DNA of 56,418 bases, taken from the NCBI RefSeq assembly GCF_000172075.1, contig NZ_ABIC01000028.1:1-56418 (forward strand), read 5' to 3'. The stretch is from Shewanella benthica KT99. GTDB lineage: Bacteria; Pseudomonadota; Gammaproteobacteria; Enterobacterales; Shewanellaceae. How positions within the stretch are numbered: the stretch's first letter is position 1; each line of letters opens with the position of its first letter. The notes beneath the pieces are model-generated. The model saw only the letters and a list, made by a program, of their open reading frames with translations, was not told the origin of the DNA and did not search any database. The position numbers and the translations under genes were made by a program. Below are positions 40,723 through 50,111 of this stretch, in pieces.

Positions 40723-43038
40723 ATGAAACAAAACCCAATAACACTCGCTATTCGCACCAGCATACTCTGCTCACTCATGCTTCCATTCATGGCTAATGCC
40801 GATGACCAAGCCATAGAAAGAATCGTGGTTACAGGTCAGAAAGTAGACAGAACACTACAAGAAACTACGGCCAGTGTCGCTGTGATCACCAGCAAGCAGA
40901 TCGAAGATCAGAATATCAGCGATCTTTATGATGCACTCGAGCGTACCCCAAACGTTAACGGCGACCTTCGCAATGGCTTCAGCATACGTGGCATAGATGC
41001 CTATAACGTTTCAGGTGGCGGATCCAGCAACTTAGCCTCCCTGTATATCGATGGTGCAGTCATGCCCTTCGATGTGATTCGTCAAGGCGGTTTCTCAACT
41101 TGGGATGTCAGCCAGATAGAAATTCTGCGTGGTCCTCAATCGACCCTTCAGGGACGTAACTCCTTGGCTGGCGCCATCATTATGCGTACTGTAGACCCTA
41201 GCTTCGAATGGGAAGGTAAGGCCAGACTCGGTGTGGGCGAATACGGCCAACGGGAATATGCAGCAGCCATAGGCGGTGAGGTTATCGAAGATGAAGTCGC
41301 CTTCAGGGCCAGCGCCGATAAAAATGATTTTGACGGATATATCGACAATACTTTCACTGGAGAGCCGGCGGATCACAACAATAATGAAACCTACCGCATT
41401 AAGCTCAAATATCAACCATCAAATTTGCAAGAGTTTTATGCCCAAATAGGCTACACCAAGAATAAAACCAACTTAGGCATACGAGGTACCAGTACCCTAG
41501 CAGCAGATGGTAGCCTTTTAACGGATCCTTTCACTCACAGACAAGTATCTCTCGATCTAGCCAGTTTTACCTTCACCGATATGGATATATACACCTTAGC
41601 GCTCAACTATGACATCAACGACATCTGGACAGCTTCCGCCGTCAGCACTTACTCCGCAGTCGAAGCTGGTTTTAGCTGGGACGATGATGGCACCTCGGAG
41701 CCTACGGCGGCTCGATTCTGGAATAATCAGGAAGATGCTTTCAGTCAGGAAGTAAAATTTGTCTTCGGTACCGAACAGTTTTCCGGTGTGATTGGTGGCT
41801 TCTATGCAAACCAGGAGAATGAAGTTACCTCCCATGGCCAGAGATATATCACCTTCCAAAGACTAGGTGTACCAGCACTGCTAGTCACTTCTCCAGAAGA
41901 TGGCGGTTTAGGCCTGCCACAACCTTTAGCTGACATGGTATTAGACCTATATGCCGATGTGGATCCAGTGCTTATCTATAATGAAGCATTAACCAAGAAA
42001 AGCGTGACTAACTTAGCCCTGTTTGCCGATGCCGTTTATGAGATCAATGACAATTGGGACATTTTTGCCGGTTTCCGTTTCGATCGCGAAAAACAGGAAA
42101 ATGAATCCGTTGGTGATGTGTCCATCACCAACGCTTATCTGATGCCGGACCCAAGCAACCCAGCATTCGACCCTATGACCAGCGCGCTAGTTGCAGGCAT
42201 CAATGAAAAACTGCTAGGTTTTGCCAACAATGCCTCAGGAGCAGAGCCCTTAGTCGATGCCTCATTCAATGCCTTCCTGCCAAAACTCGGTGCCAGTTAT
42301 CACTGGAACAGCGATATCACCACCAGCTTCACCGTACAACAAGGTTATCGCTCCGGCGGTGTAGGCACTAACACGGCCCAAAACACCACACATACCTTCG
42401 ATCCCGAATATACCTGGAACTATGAACTGGCATTTCGCTCGGTCTGGTTAGAGGGCAGCTTAAGTGCCAACGCCAACATCTTCTATGTCGACTGGCAAGA
42501 TCAACAGGTAAATGTACAGTTCTCCTCTAACACCTTTGACAGTGAAACCCGTAATGCAGGTAGCTCCACGGTCCAAGGTTTCGAAGCTGAGCTATTTTAT
42601 CAGATCGACAGTGACTGGAATGTCTATGGCGGTGTGGGTTATGCCAAGACTGAGTTTGAAGAGTTTTTGGTCGTACTGCCTACTGTCACTTATAATCTCT
42701 CCGGTCGCAGCTTCGAAGATGCCCCCGAATGGACGGCTAACTTAGGTTCCACCTATCGCAGTGATTCAGGGTTTTTCGCTAACTTAAACGTCAGCTATGC
42801 CGGTGAATCATCTGGCATCAATAATCCAGAAGCCGCCGGGCTTGATCACGACCCAATGAACGAAGAAAGAATCTTAGTCAACGCGCGTGTCGGCTATGAA
42901 TGGGATATTTTCTCAATCTATGCCTTAGGCACCAACATCTTCGACAATGAGTATATGTCATTAGTGGATGTTGGCTATGATTTCCAAACATTGAGCGCAC
43001 CAAGACAACTCACCCTGAGAGTCGAAGCTCAGTTTTAA
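40723..43038 (+). CDS. TonB-dependent outer-membrane receptor
   Basis: This 771-residue receptor has a signal peptide (MKQNPITLAIRTSILCSLML, cleaved near MANA), a TonB box (IERIVVTGQ), a plug domain to about 160 (SVAVITSKQIEDQNISDLYD; NGFSIRGIDAYN; LRGPQSTLQGRNSLAGAI) and a 22-stranded barrel ending in Phe (LTLRVEAQF). The second of two adjacent ATG codons is chosen for its spacing to AGGA. The Fur box and the divergent PepSY operon point to ferric-siderophore or haem-type iron uptake; the ligand cannot be told from sequence. Confidence 0.93.
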   Translation: MKQNPITLAIRTSILCSLMLPFMANADDQAIERIVVTGQKVDRTLQETTASVAVITSKQIEDQNISDLYDALERTPNVNGDLRNGFSIRGIDAYNVSGGGSSNLASLYIDGAVMPFDVIRQGGFSTWDVSQIEILRGPQSTLQGRNSLAGAIIMRTVDPSFEWEGKARLGVGEYGQREYAAAIGGEVIEDEVAFRASADKNDFDGYIDNTFTGEPADHNNNETYRIKLKYQPSNLQEFYAQIGYTKNKTNLGIRGTSTLAADGSLLTDPFTHRQVSLDLASFTFTDMDIYTLALNYDINDIWTASAVSTYSAVEAGFSWDDDGTSEPTAARFWNNQEDAFSQEVKFVFGTEQFSGVIGGFYANQENEVTSHGQRYITFQRLGVPALLVTSPEDGGLGLPQPLADMVLDLYADVDPVLIYNEALTKKSVTNLALFADAVYEINDNWDIFAGFRFDREKQENESVGDVSITNAYLMPDPSNPAFDPMTSALVAGINEKLLGFANNASGAEPLVDASFNAFLPKLGASYHWNSDITTSFTVQQGYRSGGVGTNTAQNTTHTFDPEYTWNYELAFRSVWLEGSLSANANIFYVDWQDQQVNVQFSSNTFDSETRNAGSSTVQGFEAELFYQIDSDWNVYGGVGYAKTEFEEFLVVLPTVTYNLSGRSFEDAPEWTANLGSTYRSDSGFFANLNVSYAGESSGINNPEAAGLDHDPMNEERILVNARVGYEWDIFSIYALGTNIFDNEYMSLVDVGYDFQTLSAPRQLTLRVEAQF

Positions 43039-43098
43039 CCAGGACGAGTCAGTTAATGATTAAAACTAGATAAGTTGATGATTATATTTAGATAAGCT

Positions 43099-43130
43099 AA
43101 ATGAGCAGCAAGGGCTGCTCATTTTTATTT
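43099..43130 (+). terminator. Rho-independent terminator after the TonB receptor gene
   Basis: AAATGAGCAGC-AAGG-GCTGCTCATTT, an 11-bp perfect stem running into TTATTT. Confidence 0.88.
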
Positions 43131-43552
43131 CAGGGTCTGATTCCATCTAGGAGTTACTCTCCTAGCCTTTATCGCTACCTTTAGATAAGACATTTAGCCT
43201 CGACTAAATTTGACCTAGTGCTAAATCCAGTCATCTACTATTTAAAACTTAACTCTAGGTCTTAGCCCTACCAGAGAACACCTATCCTTATGACACTGAT
43301 CACGACACCCAAATAACCAATGAAAAGACCCAGATATATCCAATTTTCTATTCTAATCAGTAAGAAATAAAATCTTATTATAAATTAATCACAACTGAGA
43401 ATACATGTGTAAGCCAGTGAAAAGTCGACTATAAATTTTATATAAAACGAGCAATTCAAACAATCGTTTAAATTACTTGTTTGGAGTCATTGATCTAAGT
43501 CTGATTTTATGTGGTAATGTGATCTGAATTTCTGGTCGGAGGAGCGAAGAAG
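43131..43552 (+). promoter_or_regulatory. fadE-type gene upstream region
   Basis: About 420 bases without a gene. The PsrA-like palindrome at 43455 is listed separately. CTGGTCGGA at 43532-43540 recalls half of a FadR operator but coincides with the ribosome binding region, so I do not call it. Confidence 0.5.
43455..43472. promoter_or_regulatory. PsrA-like operator
   Basis: TTCAAAC-AATC-GTTTAAA is a near-perfect palindrome of the CAAAC-N4-GTTTG type known for the fatty-acid-responsive repressor PsrA, which controls fatty-acid degradation genes in Shewanella and Pseudomonas. It lies 80 bases before an acyl-CoA dehydrogenase gene. Confidence 0.6.
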
Positions 43553-45790
43553 ATGAGCATAAGAACCCAATTAAAAAAGATAATGCCGAGTATTTCTACC
43601 ACAGAGCAAGAGGCACTCGATGCCGGCGATGTATGGTTAGAGGGATCGATCTTCCAAGGCAAACCTGACTTCGCGGCACTGAGAGATATTCCGGTCGCTA
43701 AGTTAAGCGCCGATGAACAGGCCTTCCTCGACGGTCCAGTGACCAGCTTGATAGAGATGATCGATGACTTCGCGATTCAGGGTGATATACATATACCGGA
43801 TTACATTCTTAGCTACCTTAAAAAGAACAAATTCTTCTCACTGATCATTCCAAAATCCTACGGCGGACTCGAATTTAGCCCTTATGCTAACTCAACCATA
43901 GTCGCCACCATATCGGCCAAGAGCTCAGCCGTTGCCGTTACTGTCATGGTGCCTAACTCTTTGGGTCCAGGCGAGCTATTGATGCATTATGGTACTAGTG
44001 AACAAAGAGACTACTGGCTACCGCGCCTAGCCAAAGGTCAGGAGATCCCTTGTTTTGCCCTGACCAGCCCGGAAGCTGGCTCTGATGCCGGTGGTATCCC
44101 AGATGTAGGCATAGTGACTATGGGTGAATTTGAAGGTAAGCAGGTACTTGGCCTCTCGATCACCTGGGATAAACGTTATATCACCTTAGCCCCTATCGCC
44201 ACAGTACTTGGACTGGCGTTTAAGGTTCAAGATCCAAAGGGTCTGCTTGGTGGCAAAGAAAACCTTGGCATTACCTGTGCCCTGATCCCTAAGTCTCACC
44301 CTGGGGTGCAACTTGGCAATCGTCACGATCCTATGGGCGTTAACTTCTATAACGGCACCACACGCGGCGAAAACGTATTTATCCCTATGGATTTCATCAT
44401 AGGTGGCCAGGCTAAGATTGGCCGTGGCTGGGCTATGCTAGTTGCATGTCTTGGCGCGGGTCGTGGTATCTCTTTACCTGCTCTTGGCGCAGCAGTGAGC
44501 CAGTGCTCATTTAAGTCTTCGGCAGAATATGCCGCCGTCCGTGAGCAATTTGGATTATCTATCGGCAAGTTTGAAGGCATTCAAGAGAAACTTGCAGACA
44601 TTGCCGGTAAGACCTATCTGCAGGAATCCATGCGAGTGCTGACCACAGAAGGCCTAGGTATAGGCCTTAAGCCTTCGGTAGTGACTGCTATCGCAAAATA
44701 TCATATGACCGAACTTGGCCGAGACATACTCAATTCCGCCATGGACATTCAAGCCGGTAAGGCCATTCAACGTGGTCCACAAAATACCTTAGCCTCGGCT
44801 TATATTGCCCAGCCTATCGCTATCACAGTCGAAGGCGCTAACATTCTGACCCGTAACCTGATGATCTTCGGACAAGGCGTGATGCGCTGTCACCCTCACA
44901 TGCAGAGCATGGTCGAGGCGATTCACAGCGATCATAAGAATGCCGATAAGGTGTTTAACAGCATATTCCGTAAAACCATAGTTTACAGCATCAACAACAG
45001 CTTGCGCGCATTCCGTTTGGGCCTACTGCCATTTACAGCCTCTTCAATCTCTAAGCTACCTGAAGTCGCGACATACGAGAAATCGGTCAACAAGCTGGCT
45101 TCGAAGCTCGCGGTATACGCCGACTTCTCTTTGCTGGTACTTGGCGGAAAACTCAAGCAAGCCGAGATGCTATCGGCGCGCCTGGGTGATGTAATGAGTT
45201 ACTTGTACGCTGCCATGGCGTCGATTCGTTATTACGAGCAGAAACTGCCAAGCGAGCAAAGAGCACAAGCGGCGCCTTACTTTCACTATGCGACCCGTTG
45301 GTCTCTGTGTAAGGCAGAAGAAGCACTGCTTGCCTTCCTGGATAACTTCCCGTCGTCGCCAGTACGTAAGTTAATGCGTGTATTAACTGTGACTTATTCG
45401 GCTAAAATGCCGAAAGTGAATGATGACTTAGTCAGAGAGCTTGCCGAGCAGGCCCAGCTCAATACCGAGTTCAAGAAGAACCTGACGCACTTGATTAAAC
45501 CCGTTGTCGGTGATGGTCACTACATCAACGAGCAAGCCTATTTGGCTAAGATGGATTGCCTCGAATTACTGGCTAAGGTGAAAAAGGGGCTTAAGGCGCG
45601 TGCATTCAAATCAGGAATGCGCTTCCCTATCACACTCGATAATGCCTTAGCCGCTAAAGTCATCAACGCCACCGAGCACAAGCAATTACAGAGCTACAAC
45701 CTTAAACGTGAGCGCGCGATCCGCGTCGATGAGTTCGATTTTGATATGAACTTAATTGCTGATAAAGCAGAGCTAAAGATAGCTAACTAA
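43553..45790 (+). CDS. fadE: FadE-type acyl-CoA dehydrogenase
   Basis: This 745-residue protein has the long FadE layout: acyl-CoA dehydrogenase N-terminal, middle (CFALTSPEAGSDAGGIPD) and C-terminal helical domains to about 480, then the DUF1974 tail. E. coli FadE is 814 residues; the difference is mostly an absent N-terminal membrane segment. Blocks LIIPKSYGGLEFSPYANS, GRGISLPALGAAVSQ and GIQEKLADIAGKTYL are typical. It catalyses the first step of fatty-acid beta-oxidation. The PsrA-like operator upstream fits control by fatty acids. Confidence 0.92.
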   Translation: MSIRTQLKKIMPSISTTEQEALDAGDVWLEGSIFQGKPDFAALRDIPVAKLSADEQAFLDGPVTSLIEMIDDFAIQGDIHIPDYILSYLKKNKFFSLIIPKSYGGLEFSPYANSTIVATISAKSSAVAVTVMVPNSLGPGELLMHYGTSEQRDYWLPRLAKGQEIPCFALTSPEAGSDAGGIPDVGIVTMGEFEGKQVLGLSITWDKRYITLAPIATVLGLAFKVQDPKGLLGGKENLGITCALIPKSHPGVQLGNRHDPMGVNFYNGTTRGENVFIPMDFIIGGQAKIGRGWAMLVACLGAGRGISLPALGAAVSQCSFKSSAEYAAVREQFGLSIGKFEGIQEKLADIAGKTYLQESMRVLTTEGLGIGLKPSVVTAIAKYHMTELGRDILNSAMDIQAGKAIQRGPQNTLASAYIAQPIAITVEGANILTRNLMIFGQGVMRCHPHMQSMVEAIHSDHKNADKVFNSIFRKTIVYSINNSLRAFRLGLLPFTASSISKLPEVATYEKSVNKLASKLAVYADFSLLVLGGKLKQAEMLSARLGDVMSYLYAAMASIRYYEQKLPSEQRAQAAPYFHYATRWSLCKAEEALLAFLDNFPSSPVRKLMRVLTVTYSAKMPKVNDDLVRELAEQAQLNTEFKKNLTHLIKPVVGDGHYINEQAYLAKMDCLELLAKVKKGLKARAFKSGMRFPITLDNALAAKVINATEHKQLQSYNLKRERAIRVDEFDFDMNLIADKAELKIAN

Positions 45791-45817
45791 GTTCAGTTTT
45801 CACTATACAACGAAGAG

Positions 45818-45844
45818 ATGCAGCCAAGTGGCTGCATTTTTTAT
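45818..45844 (+). terminator. Terminator between fadE and the cyclase gene
   Basis: ATGCAGCC-AAGT-GGCTGCAT followed by T6; the genes converge here. Confidence 0.9.
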
Positions 45845-45853
45845 GTCCTGCAA

Positions 45854-46834
45854 TTAAAGCAAACCTGTTGCCATCATGTTATTGGTATTAAAGGCATAAT
45901 TATGTTTTCCACTCTGCTTCACCCGATACATAGCCCTATCTGCGTATTCACACGTCGCGATAAATGGATCTGAGCAATCAAATAGACTGATACCGATACT
46001 TAACCCTAATTTGATTTCACAGCAATCAATCTGAACGGGTGTGCGATAATGTTCCAAGATGCTTTGAGCTAACTTAACAATCACCTCTTTATTGATAGCG
46101 GTATGCAAAATCACGAACTCATCACCACCAAAGCGAGCCAGCTTTGCTAAGTCTCCCGCCTTATTTTTTAGAGTCTGTGCCACATCCATCAACACTTGGT
46201 CCCCGAATCGATGACCATGCTTATCGTTAAGTTGCTTGAAACTGTCGAGATCGATGAAGAAGAGTGCACCACCAATGCGTGGCTGAGTATAAAACGCCTG
46301 CTCTAGCGCCTTACGATTGAGCAGATGGGTGAGAGGATCACAGTGAGCTAGCCTGGCTAAATCAAGTTCATAGCACTTCTTTTGGGTAATATCGATATGA
46401 GTTCCCATCATACGAACGGGCCGACCTTCAGTGTCATATTCGACGATACGGCCTCTGTCAGAGACCCAACTCACGCTGCCGTCTTTATGCAGCATTCTGT
46501 GAACTGCCTGATAGGCATCAACTTTACCGGATACATGGTCTTCAAAAGCGGCTATCACCCAATCTCTGTCTTCCGGATGAAGCTTTTCTTTCCAGCTATC
46601 CACATGAGCCGACAGCTCTTGCTCCGTATAACCCAGCAGGTGTCCCCACTCACGATTAAAGATCGTGAGCTTGCCGCTGGGTATATGCTGCTGCCAAAGA
46701 CATAAACCTGTGCCATCCAGAGCAGCGGTCAACTTCTCCTCGACATTTAGCTTCTGTCGTTTCAGCTCAACATTCTTGTCTTGCAGCGCCTTTATCTGCT
46801 CTTGTAATTGCCTGATGGTTTTATCTGCGCACAT
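45854..46834 (-). CDS. PAS-GGDEF diguanylate cyclase
   Basis: This 326-residue cytoplasmic protein has an N-terminal coiled coil (IRQLQEQIKALQDKNVELKR), one PAS domain with a PAC segment (about 35-160; NREWGHLLGYTEQEL, RMMGTHIDITQKK), and a GGDEF domain with DPLTHLLNRKAL, FIDLDSFKQLNDKHGHRFGD and an intact FGGDEF signature. It should make cyclic di-GMP. No EAL domain and no clear RxxD inhibitory site are seen. Confidence 0.93.
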   Translation of the reverse strand: MCADKTIRQLQEQIKALQDKNVELKRQKLNVEEKLTAALDGTGLCLWQQHIPSGKLTIFNREWGHLLGYTEQELSAHVDSWKEKLHPEDRDWVIAAFEDHVSGKVDAYQAVHRMLHKDGSVSWVSDRGRIVEYDTEGRPVRMMGTHIDITQKKCYELDLARLAHCDPLTHLLNRKALEQAFYTQPRIGGALFFIDLDSFKQLNDKHGHRFGDQVLMDVAQTLKNKAGDLAKLARFGGDEFVILHTAINKEVIVKLAQSILEHYRTPVQIDCCEIKLGLSIGISLFDCSDPFIATCEYADRAMYRVKQSGKHNYAFNTNNMMATGLL

Positions 46835-47135
46835 CTCCCCTGTATCCCTGACATATTATTTTCTTAAGGTCCTACCGCTGAGCTTAACGGAATAGCGTGC
46901 CGTAATAAAGCATGGCCTGCCACACTGATAATAAGCAAGCGATATCATTAAAAGTGTTAGTGATGCTGGCTAACTGGTTTCGCCTGATACTGGCATGCCA
47001 TAATCTACAATTAAGCATATTATTGCGCCTCTATCTCTTGTTGCAGCTCTTTAAGCGCGTCCAATATTGTCATAAACTTATTTCCGAAAGGCATCACATT
47101 ACTTTTTTAATCTGTCGATAAAGCATAAGATTATC
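46835..47135. other. Spacer upstream of the cyclase gene
   Basis: About 300 bases with no supportable gene. It should contain the cyclase promoter; the SDR remnant begins at its right edge. Confidence 0.4.
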
Positions 47136-47355
47136 ACATCAAACGGCTAAAAATGCCGCTAAGCTAGAGAAGGCCGTTGCCGAGTTGAGTGAGGATGAAG
47201 CCTTAGCTGGCTTTAATGGCTTACATCCAATCGGTAGGGTAGGCACTCCATCAGATGTTGCCAATGTCATTAGCTTTTTACTTTCAGATGCATCCACTTG
47301 GGTCACAGGTGCCATCTGGGATGTCGATGGTGGCGTGATGGCTAGACGTAATTAA
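47136..47355 (+). pseudogene. Short-chain dehydrogenase, C-terminal remnant
   Basis: The frame [20 protein letters not shown], then [20 protein letters not shown], then the ending [16 protein letters not shown] and stop, is the standard last quarter of an SDR oxidoreductase (P-x-GR-x-G-x-P-x-DVA and D-GG). The Rossmann fold and the YxxxK active site are missing, so it is a remnant. Confidence 0.85.
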
Positions 47356-47359
47356 GTCA

Positions 47360-47401
47360 GTTTTAAGTTTTAAGTTTTAAGTTTTAAGTTTTAAGTTTTA
47401 A
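47360..47401 (+). repeat. Heptanucleotide tandem repeat GTTTTAA x6
   Basis: Six perfect copies of GTTTTAA stand directly after the SDR remnant stop and 44 bases before the cupin start, in the probable promoter region. Confidence 0.95.
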
Positions 47402-47444
47402 GTAGAGTAATCATCAGCACTTTGGAATCAACAAGGGCCAGGAT

Positions 47445-48116
47445 ATGAATCCTTCATTAAATATAAATCTGCATATGGATTTTTCAGAGCGAGTCGTTAT
47501 CGACAGTAATGATATGGACTGGCTTCCAAGCCCCCTTGAGGGAGTCACTCGTAAGCCTCTGGCAAGGGAGAACCAAGAGAGCGGCCATGCCACCAGCCTA
47601 GTGCGTTATCAGGCTGGTTCACATTTCAGCGCTCACAGTCACCCAAAGGGTGAAGAGATATTTGTGTTAGAAGGCACCTTTTCCGATGAGACTGGTGACT
47701 ACCCGGCGGGGACTTACATTCGTAATCCGCCAGGCAGCAGTCATAGTCCATTTAGCACAGATGGCTGCACCCTTTTTGTCAAACTCAACCAGTTTAATAT
47801 TCGAGATATTCAGCAAGTACGAGTCGATACCAAGAGACAGGCATGGCAACGAGGCATTGGAGGGCTCGAGGTCATGTCACTGCATGATTTTGAGGGCCAG
47901 CACACGGCGCTGGTGAAATGGCCTGCCGATGAAATGTTTCAACCCCATAGACACTTTGGCGGCGAAGAGGTGCTGGTATTATCGGGGCTGTTTGAAGATG
48001 AGCATGGCAGATATCCGGCAAACACCTGGATACGCAGCCCACATCAGAGTGAGCATCATCCCTTTGTGAAACAGGAGACGATTATTTTAGTTAAGGTGGG
48101 ACATCTGCCTGTTTAA
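47445..48116 (+). CDS. ChrR-like double cupin protein
   Basis: This 223-residue protein has two ChrR-type cupin folds. The first has HSHPKGEEIFVLEGTFSDE and the second PHRHFGGEEVLVLSGLFEDE, both with the metal-binding His/Glu pattern, followed by YPANTWIRSPHQSEHHPF. There is no N-terminal zinc-binding anti-sigma domain, so it is not a true ChrR; it may bind a metal or act as an isomerase or oxygenase. The ATG at 47445 follows AGGA; another at 47475 is possible. Confidence 0.88.
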   Translation: MNPSLNINLHMDFSERVVIDSNDMDWLPSPLEGVTRKPLARENQESGHATSLVRYQAGSHFSAHSHPKGEEIFVLEGTFSDETGDYPAGTYIRNPPGSSHSPFSTDGCTLFVKLNQFNIRDIQQVRVDTKRQAWQRGIGGLEVMSLHDFEGQHTALVKWPADEMFQPHRHFGGEEVLVLSGLFEDEHGRYPANTWIRSPHQSEHHPFVKQETIILVKVGHLPV

Positions 48117-48319
48117 AAAATAAGAGAAAAAGCAGCAACGAGTAACTAGGCCTAGCGGATTTTGCTATTGTTTAGCTCTTTTTAGTAGCTGTTCATGTAG
48201 GTAGGCTCCCACTGCTCGGTTTTATTTATCGTTACGACTAGCGACGATTCGTCCTAAGCGCAAGTAACGCATAACACCGGGATCTCAGATATACCTCAGG
48301 TTAGTTGACGATCCCTTGA
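48117..48319. other. Spacer after the cupin gene
   Basis: About 200 bases. No terminator or gene is evident; remnants of an RsgA-like gene begin by 48320. Confidence 0.35.
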
Positions 48320-48520
48320 TCCAATCAGTTCGAACTAGAAACAAGTACCAAGGTTTTAACGCTCTCAATCACAAAGCAGATGCCTGATATTACAGTGGGT
48401 GACTGGCTGGTACTTAATGGTGATGACAGCAAGGGACGTCACACCACAACGGGGCGAACCTTACATCATTTTAGTCAGATTAAAAGCAAAAAACTCACAG
48501 CTCCCTTTCATTATAGATAA
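48320..48520 (+). pseudogene. RsgA-like GTPase remnant
   Basis: One open frame reads FELETSTKVLTLSITKQMPD then ITVGDWLVLN, the OB-fold part of the ribosome-assembly GTPase RsgA. It then passes directly to DDSKGRHTTTGRTLHHF, the region around the GRHTTT motif, and stops. The GTP-binding G1 loop and everything between are missing, so an internal deletion has fused two distant parts. Confidence 0.7.
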
Positions 48521-48677
48521 GGCGGCACAGTATTTATTATCATAATTTTTCAATAAAAGATCATTAATGGTAACTATAATGAATTAAGCCTGAATTCGAT
48601 TGAAATAGAGAGTCGATTTGCCCCATCGATGGCGACAATACCATTAGGTATATGACCATTCCAGTTAAAGGTAAAAC
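48521..48677 (+). other. Upstream region of the small outer-membrane gene
   Basis: About 157 A/T-rich bases. GGTAAA close to the next start serves as a weak ribosome site; no operator is seen. Confidence 0.35.
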
Positions 48678-49082
48678 ATGAAATCAATCCGATATATCTT
48701 CAGTCTGCTCGCGTTGGTGATAATAACCAGCTCAACGGCAGTAGCCGCGCCTCAAGTCGGCGTCATGCTTGGCAGCGATTCTGGGATCAATGCTAAATTT
48801 GGTGATATTAAGATAGGAGTAGGGTTAGATAATTTTTCAATCACACTAGACAAGATGATTGATTTTAATAACACACCGTATTTTTACTATGGCTTTGGTG
48901 GCAAGATTGACGATATCAATTCCAGTCATCATGATGTTAAATTGGGTGCCAGAGCCATATTTGGTGCGCAAACATCAGTAGAGAAGTTCACTTTCTTCGT
49001 TGAGGCTCAGCCTATTCTTTATATTATCGATGATGTGAAAGTCGAGTTGGAAGCCATAGCGGGAGTTCGCTATCAGTTCTAG
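48678..49082 (+). CDS. Small exported beta-barrel-like protein
   Basis: This 134-residue protein has a signal peptide (MKSIRYIFSLLALVIITSST, cleavage after AVAA). The rest alternates polar and hydrophobic residues as in small outer-membrane barrels (YFYYGFGGKIDD, VKLGARAIFG, VELEAIAGVRYQF) and ends in Phe. I do not recognise a specific family; short OmpA-like membrane-domain proteins of similar size are common in Shewanella. Confidence 0.75.
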   Translation: MKSIRYIFSLLALVIITSSTAVAAPQVGVMLGSDSGINAKFGDIKIGVGLDNFSITLDKMIDFNNTPYFYYGFGGKIDDINSSHHDVKLGARAIFGAQTSVEKFTFFVEAQPILYIIDDVKVELEAIAGVRYQF

Positions 49083-49101
49083 AGGCACTCAACTATGGGG
49101 A

Positions 49102-49314
49102 TTAGCCTGCGAGTTTACCTAGTTTAGACATAAGATCGGCTTTGACTATCTCGATGGCCGCTAACGCGACTTCGACTTCTATCTTGTTACTTTCGAAGAG
49201 GTAGATTAGGTCGACAGCCAGTTTAACTTCATCTGCAGCGTCATCCAGAGAAGAAGCTGGCGCGGTAGTGTTTGTGGGGACTTCCTCTGATTCAGGTTTG
49301 TTTAGCTTGGACAT
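49102..49314 (-). CDS. rsmS: RsmS / DUF2496-family regulator
   Basis: This 70-residue protein has the core [20 protein letters not shown] followed by [21 protein letters not shown], matching E. coli YbaM ([20 protein letters not shown]). DUF2496 proteins include RsmS, a pleiotropic regulator linked to the Rsm pathway in Pectobacterium. It has an extra 20-residue N-terminal Ser/Thr/Ala-rich segment. No clear partner lies beside it. Confidence 0.8.
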   Translation of the reverse strand: [70 protein letters not shown]

Positions 49315-49464
49315 CTTGTCATCTGGGACCTATCGGATATTGGTTGACTGACATTGTAGATATTTCTTATCTTAGCCACAAGCTCGATTAAGCCTTTAGT
49401 GTTTGCTCCAGCAAAGATATACTCAACAATAGATAATCAGGATAACTGACTTAGATGGCGGATA

Positions 49465-49716
49465 ATGAGCGAAACTAGCCCAGGCAAGACACAGAAACTC
49501 GATTTCTCAGCAATTAATAAGACCACTGCAAAATCGTTTAACGCACAGAAAAACTTGATTAAACGCCTCTTTAAAGGTAACACAGTCTTGTGTGAAACCT
49601 GTAAGCAACCTCTCCAGCTCATCGTGCCGACAGACAAGCAACAGACCGGGAAATATGGTGTTTTTTGTAAACAAGGCTGTACCGATATTGAGTTAGAACT
49701 GGAGGTGGTGCTTTAA
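49465..49716 (+). CDS. Small hypothetical zinc-ribbon-like protein
   Basis: This 83-residue protein has CETC at about residue 43 and CKQGC near 68, spaced for one zinc ribbon, ahead of an acidic C-terminus (DIELELEVVL). The N-terminus is basic and Lys-rich. It is divergent from rsmS. I do not recognise the family; conserved small Shewanella proteins of this type exist. Confidence 0.6.
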   Translation: MSETSPGKTQKLDFSAINKTTAKSFNAQKNLIKRLFKGNTVLCETCKQPLQLIVPTDKQQTGKYGVFCKQGCTDIELELEVVL

Positions 49717-50111
49717 CCCCTCCAAAATCCTCTTGCTAAATCCTTCTTAAATAAGGCGTTAAGGCAGAAAGTTCACCCCGAACTCGGTGCAACGAAACGA
49801 GAAAAAACACGAAATTAAAAATGGCATGACGCCAGTGTAGATCAACATATATGAGGCAATAAAACGCAACGATCACACCATAGCGAGCGGCCCCAAGAAA
49901 GGCAGGTCTATCGAACGAGTGATCTACCTGCTCAAGCTCATCGTCGAAGAGTTGTTATAAGCATTTTAGATAAATGTAAGCAGGGTAAAATGACTTACTC
50001 ACGACTAGTTCTGCAAGATTGGTATCTTATGATGGCTAAATAAAAGTGTCATTGAGATCAAGACATAATTGGCCACAATAAAGTCACTAGTTTTTGGCTG
50101 TAAATCACTGT
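49717..50111. other. Intergenic region with short decayed coding
   Basis: About 395 bases. A 38-codon open stretch at 49845-49960 (EAIKRNDHTIASGPKKGRSI then RVIYLLKLIVEELL) looks coding-like but has no start; its origin is unknown. Otherwise nothing clear. Confidence 0.35.

Noticed and set aside
40545..40814. 89-residue minus-strand frame upstream of the TonB receptor
   Set aside because: It covers the Fur box region and the receptor signal peptide in antisense and has no family features.
43532..43544. FadR-like half site CTGGTCGGA
   Set aside because: Only half of the operator matches and it coincides with the ribosome binding region of fadE.
46665..47121. Two plus-strand frames near the diguanylate cyclase start
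   Set aside because: One is antisense to the cyclase; the other lacks a ribosome site and any family pattern.
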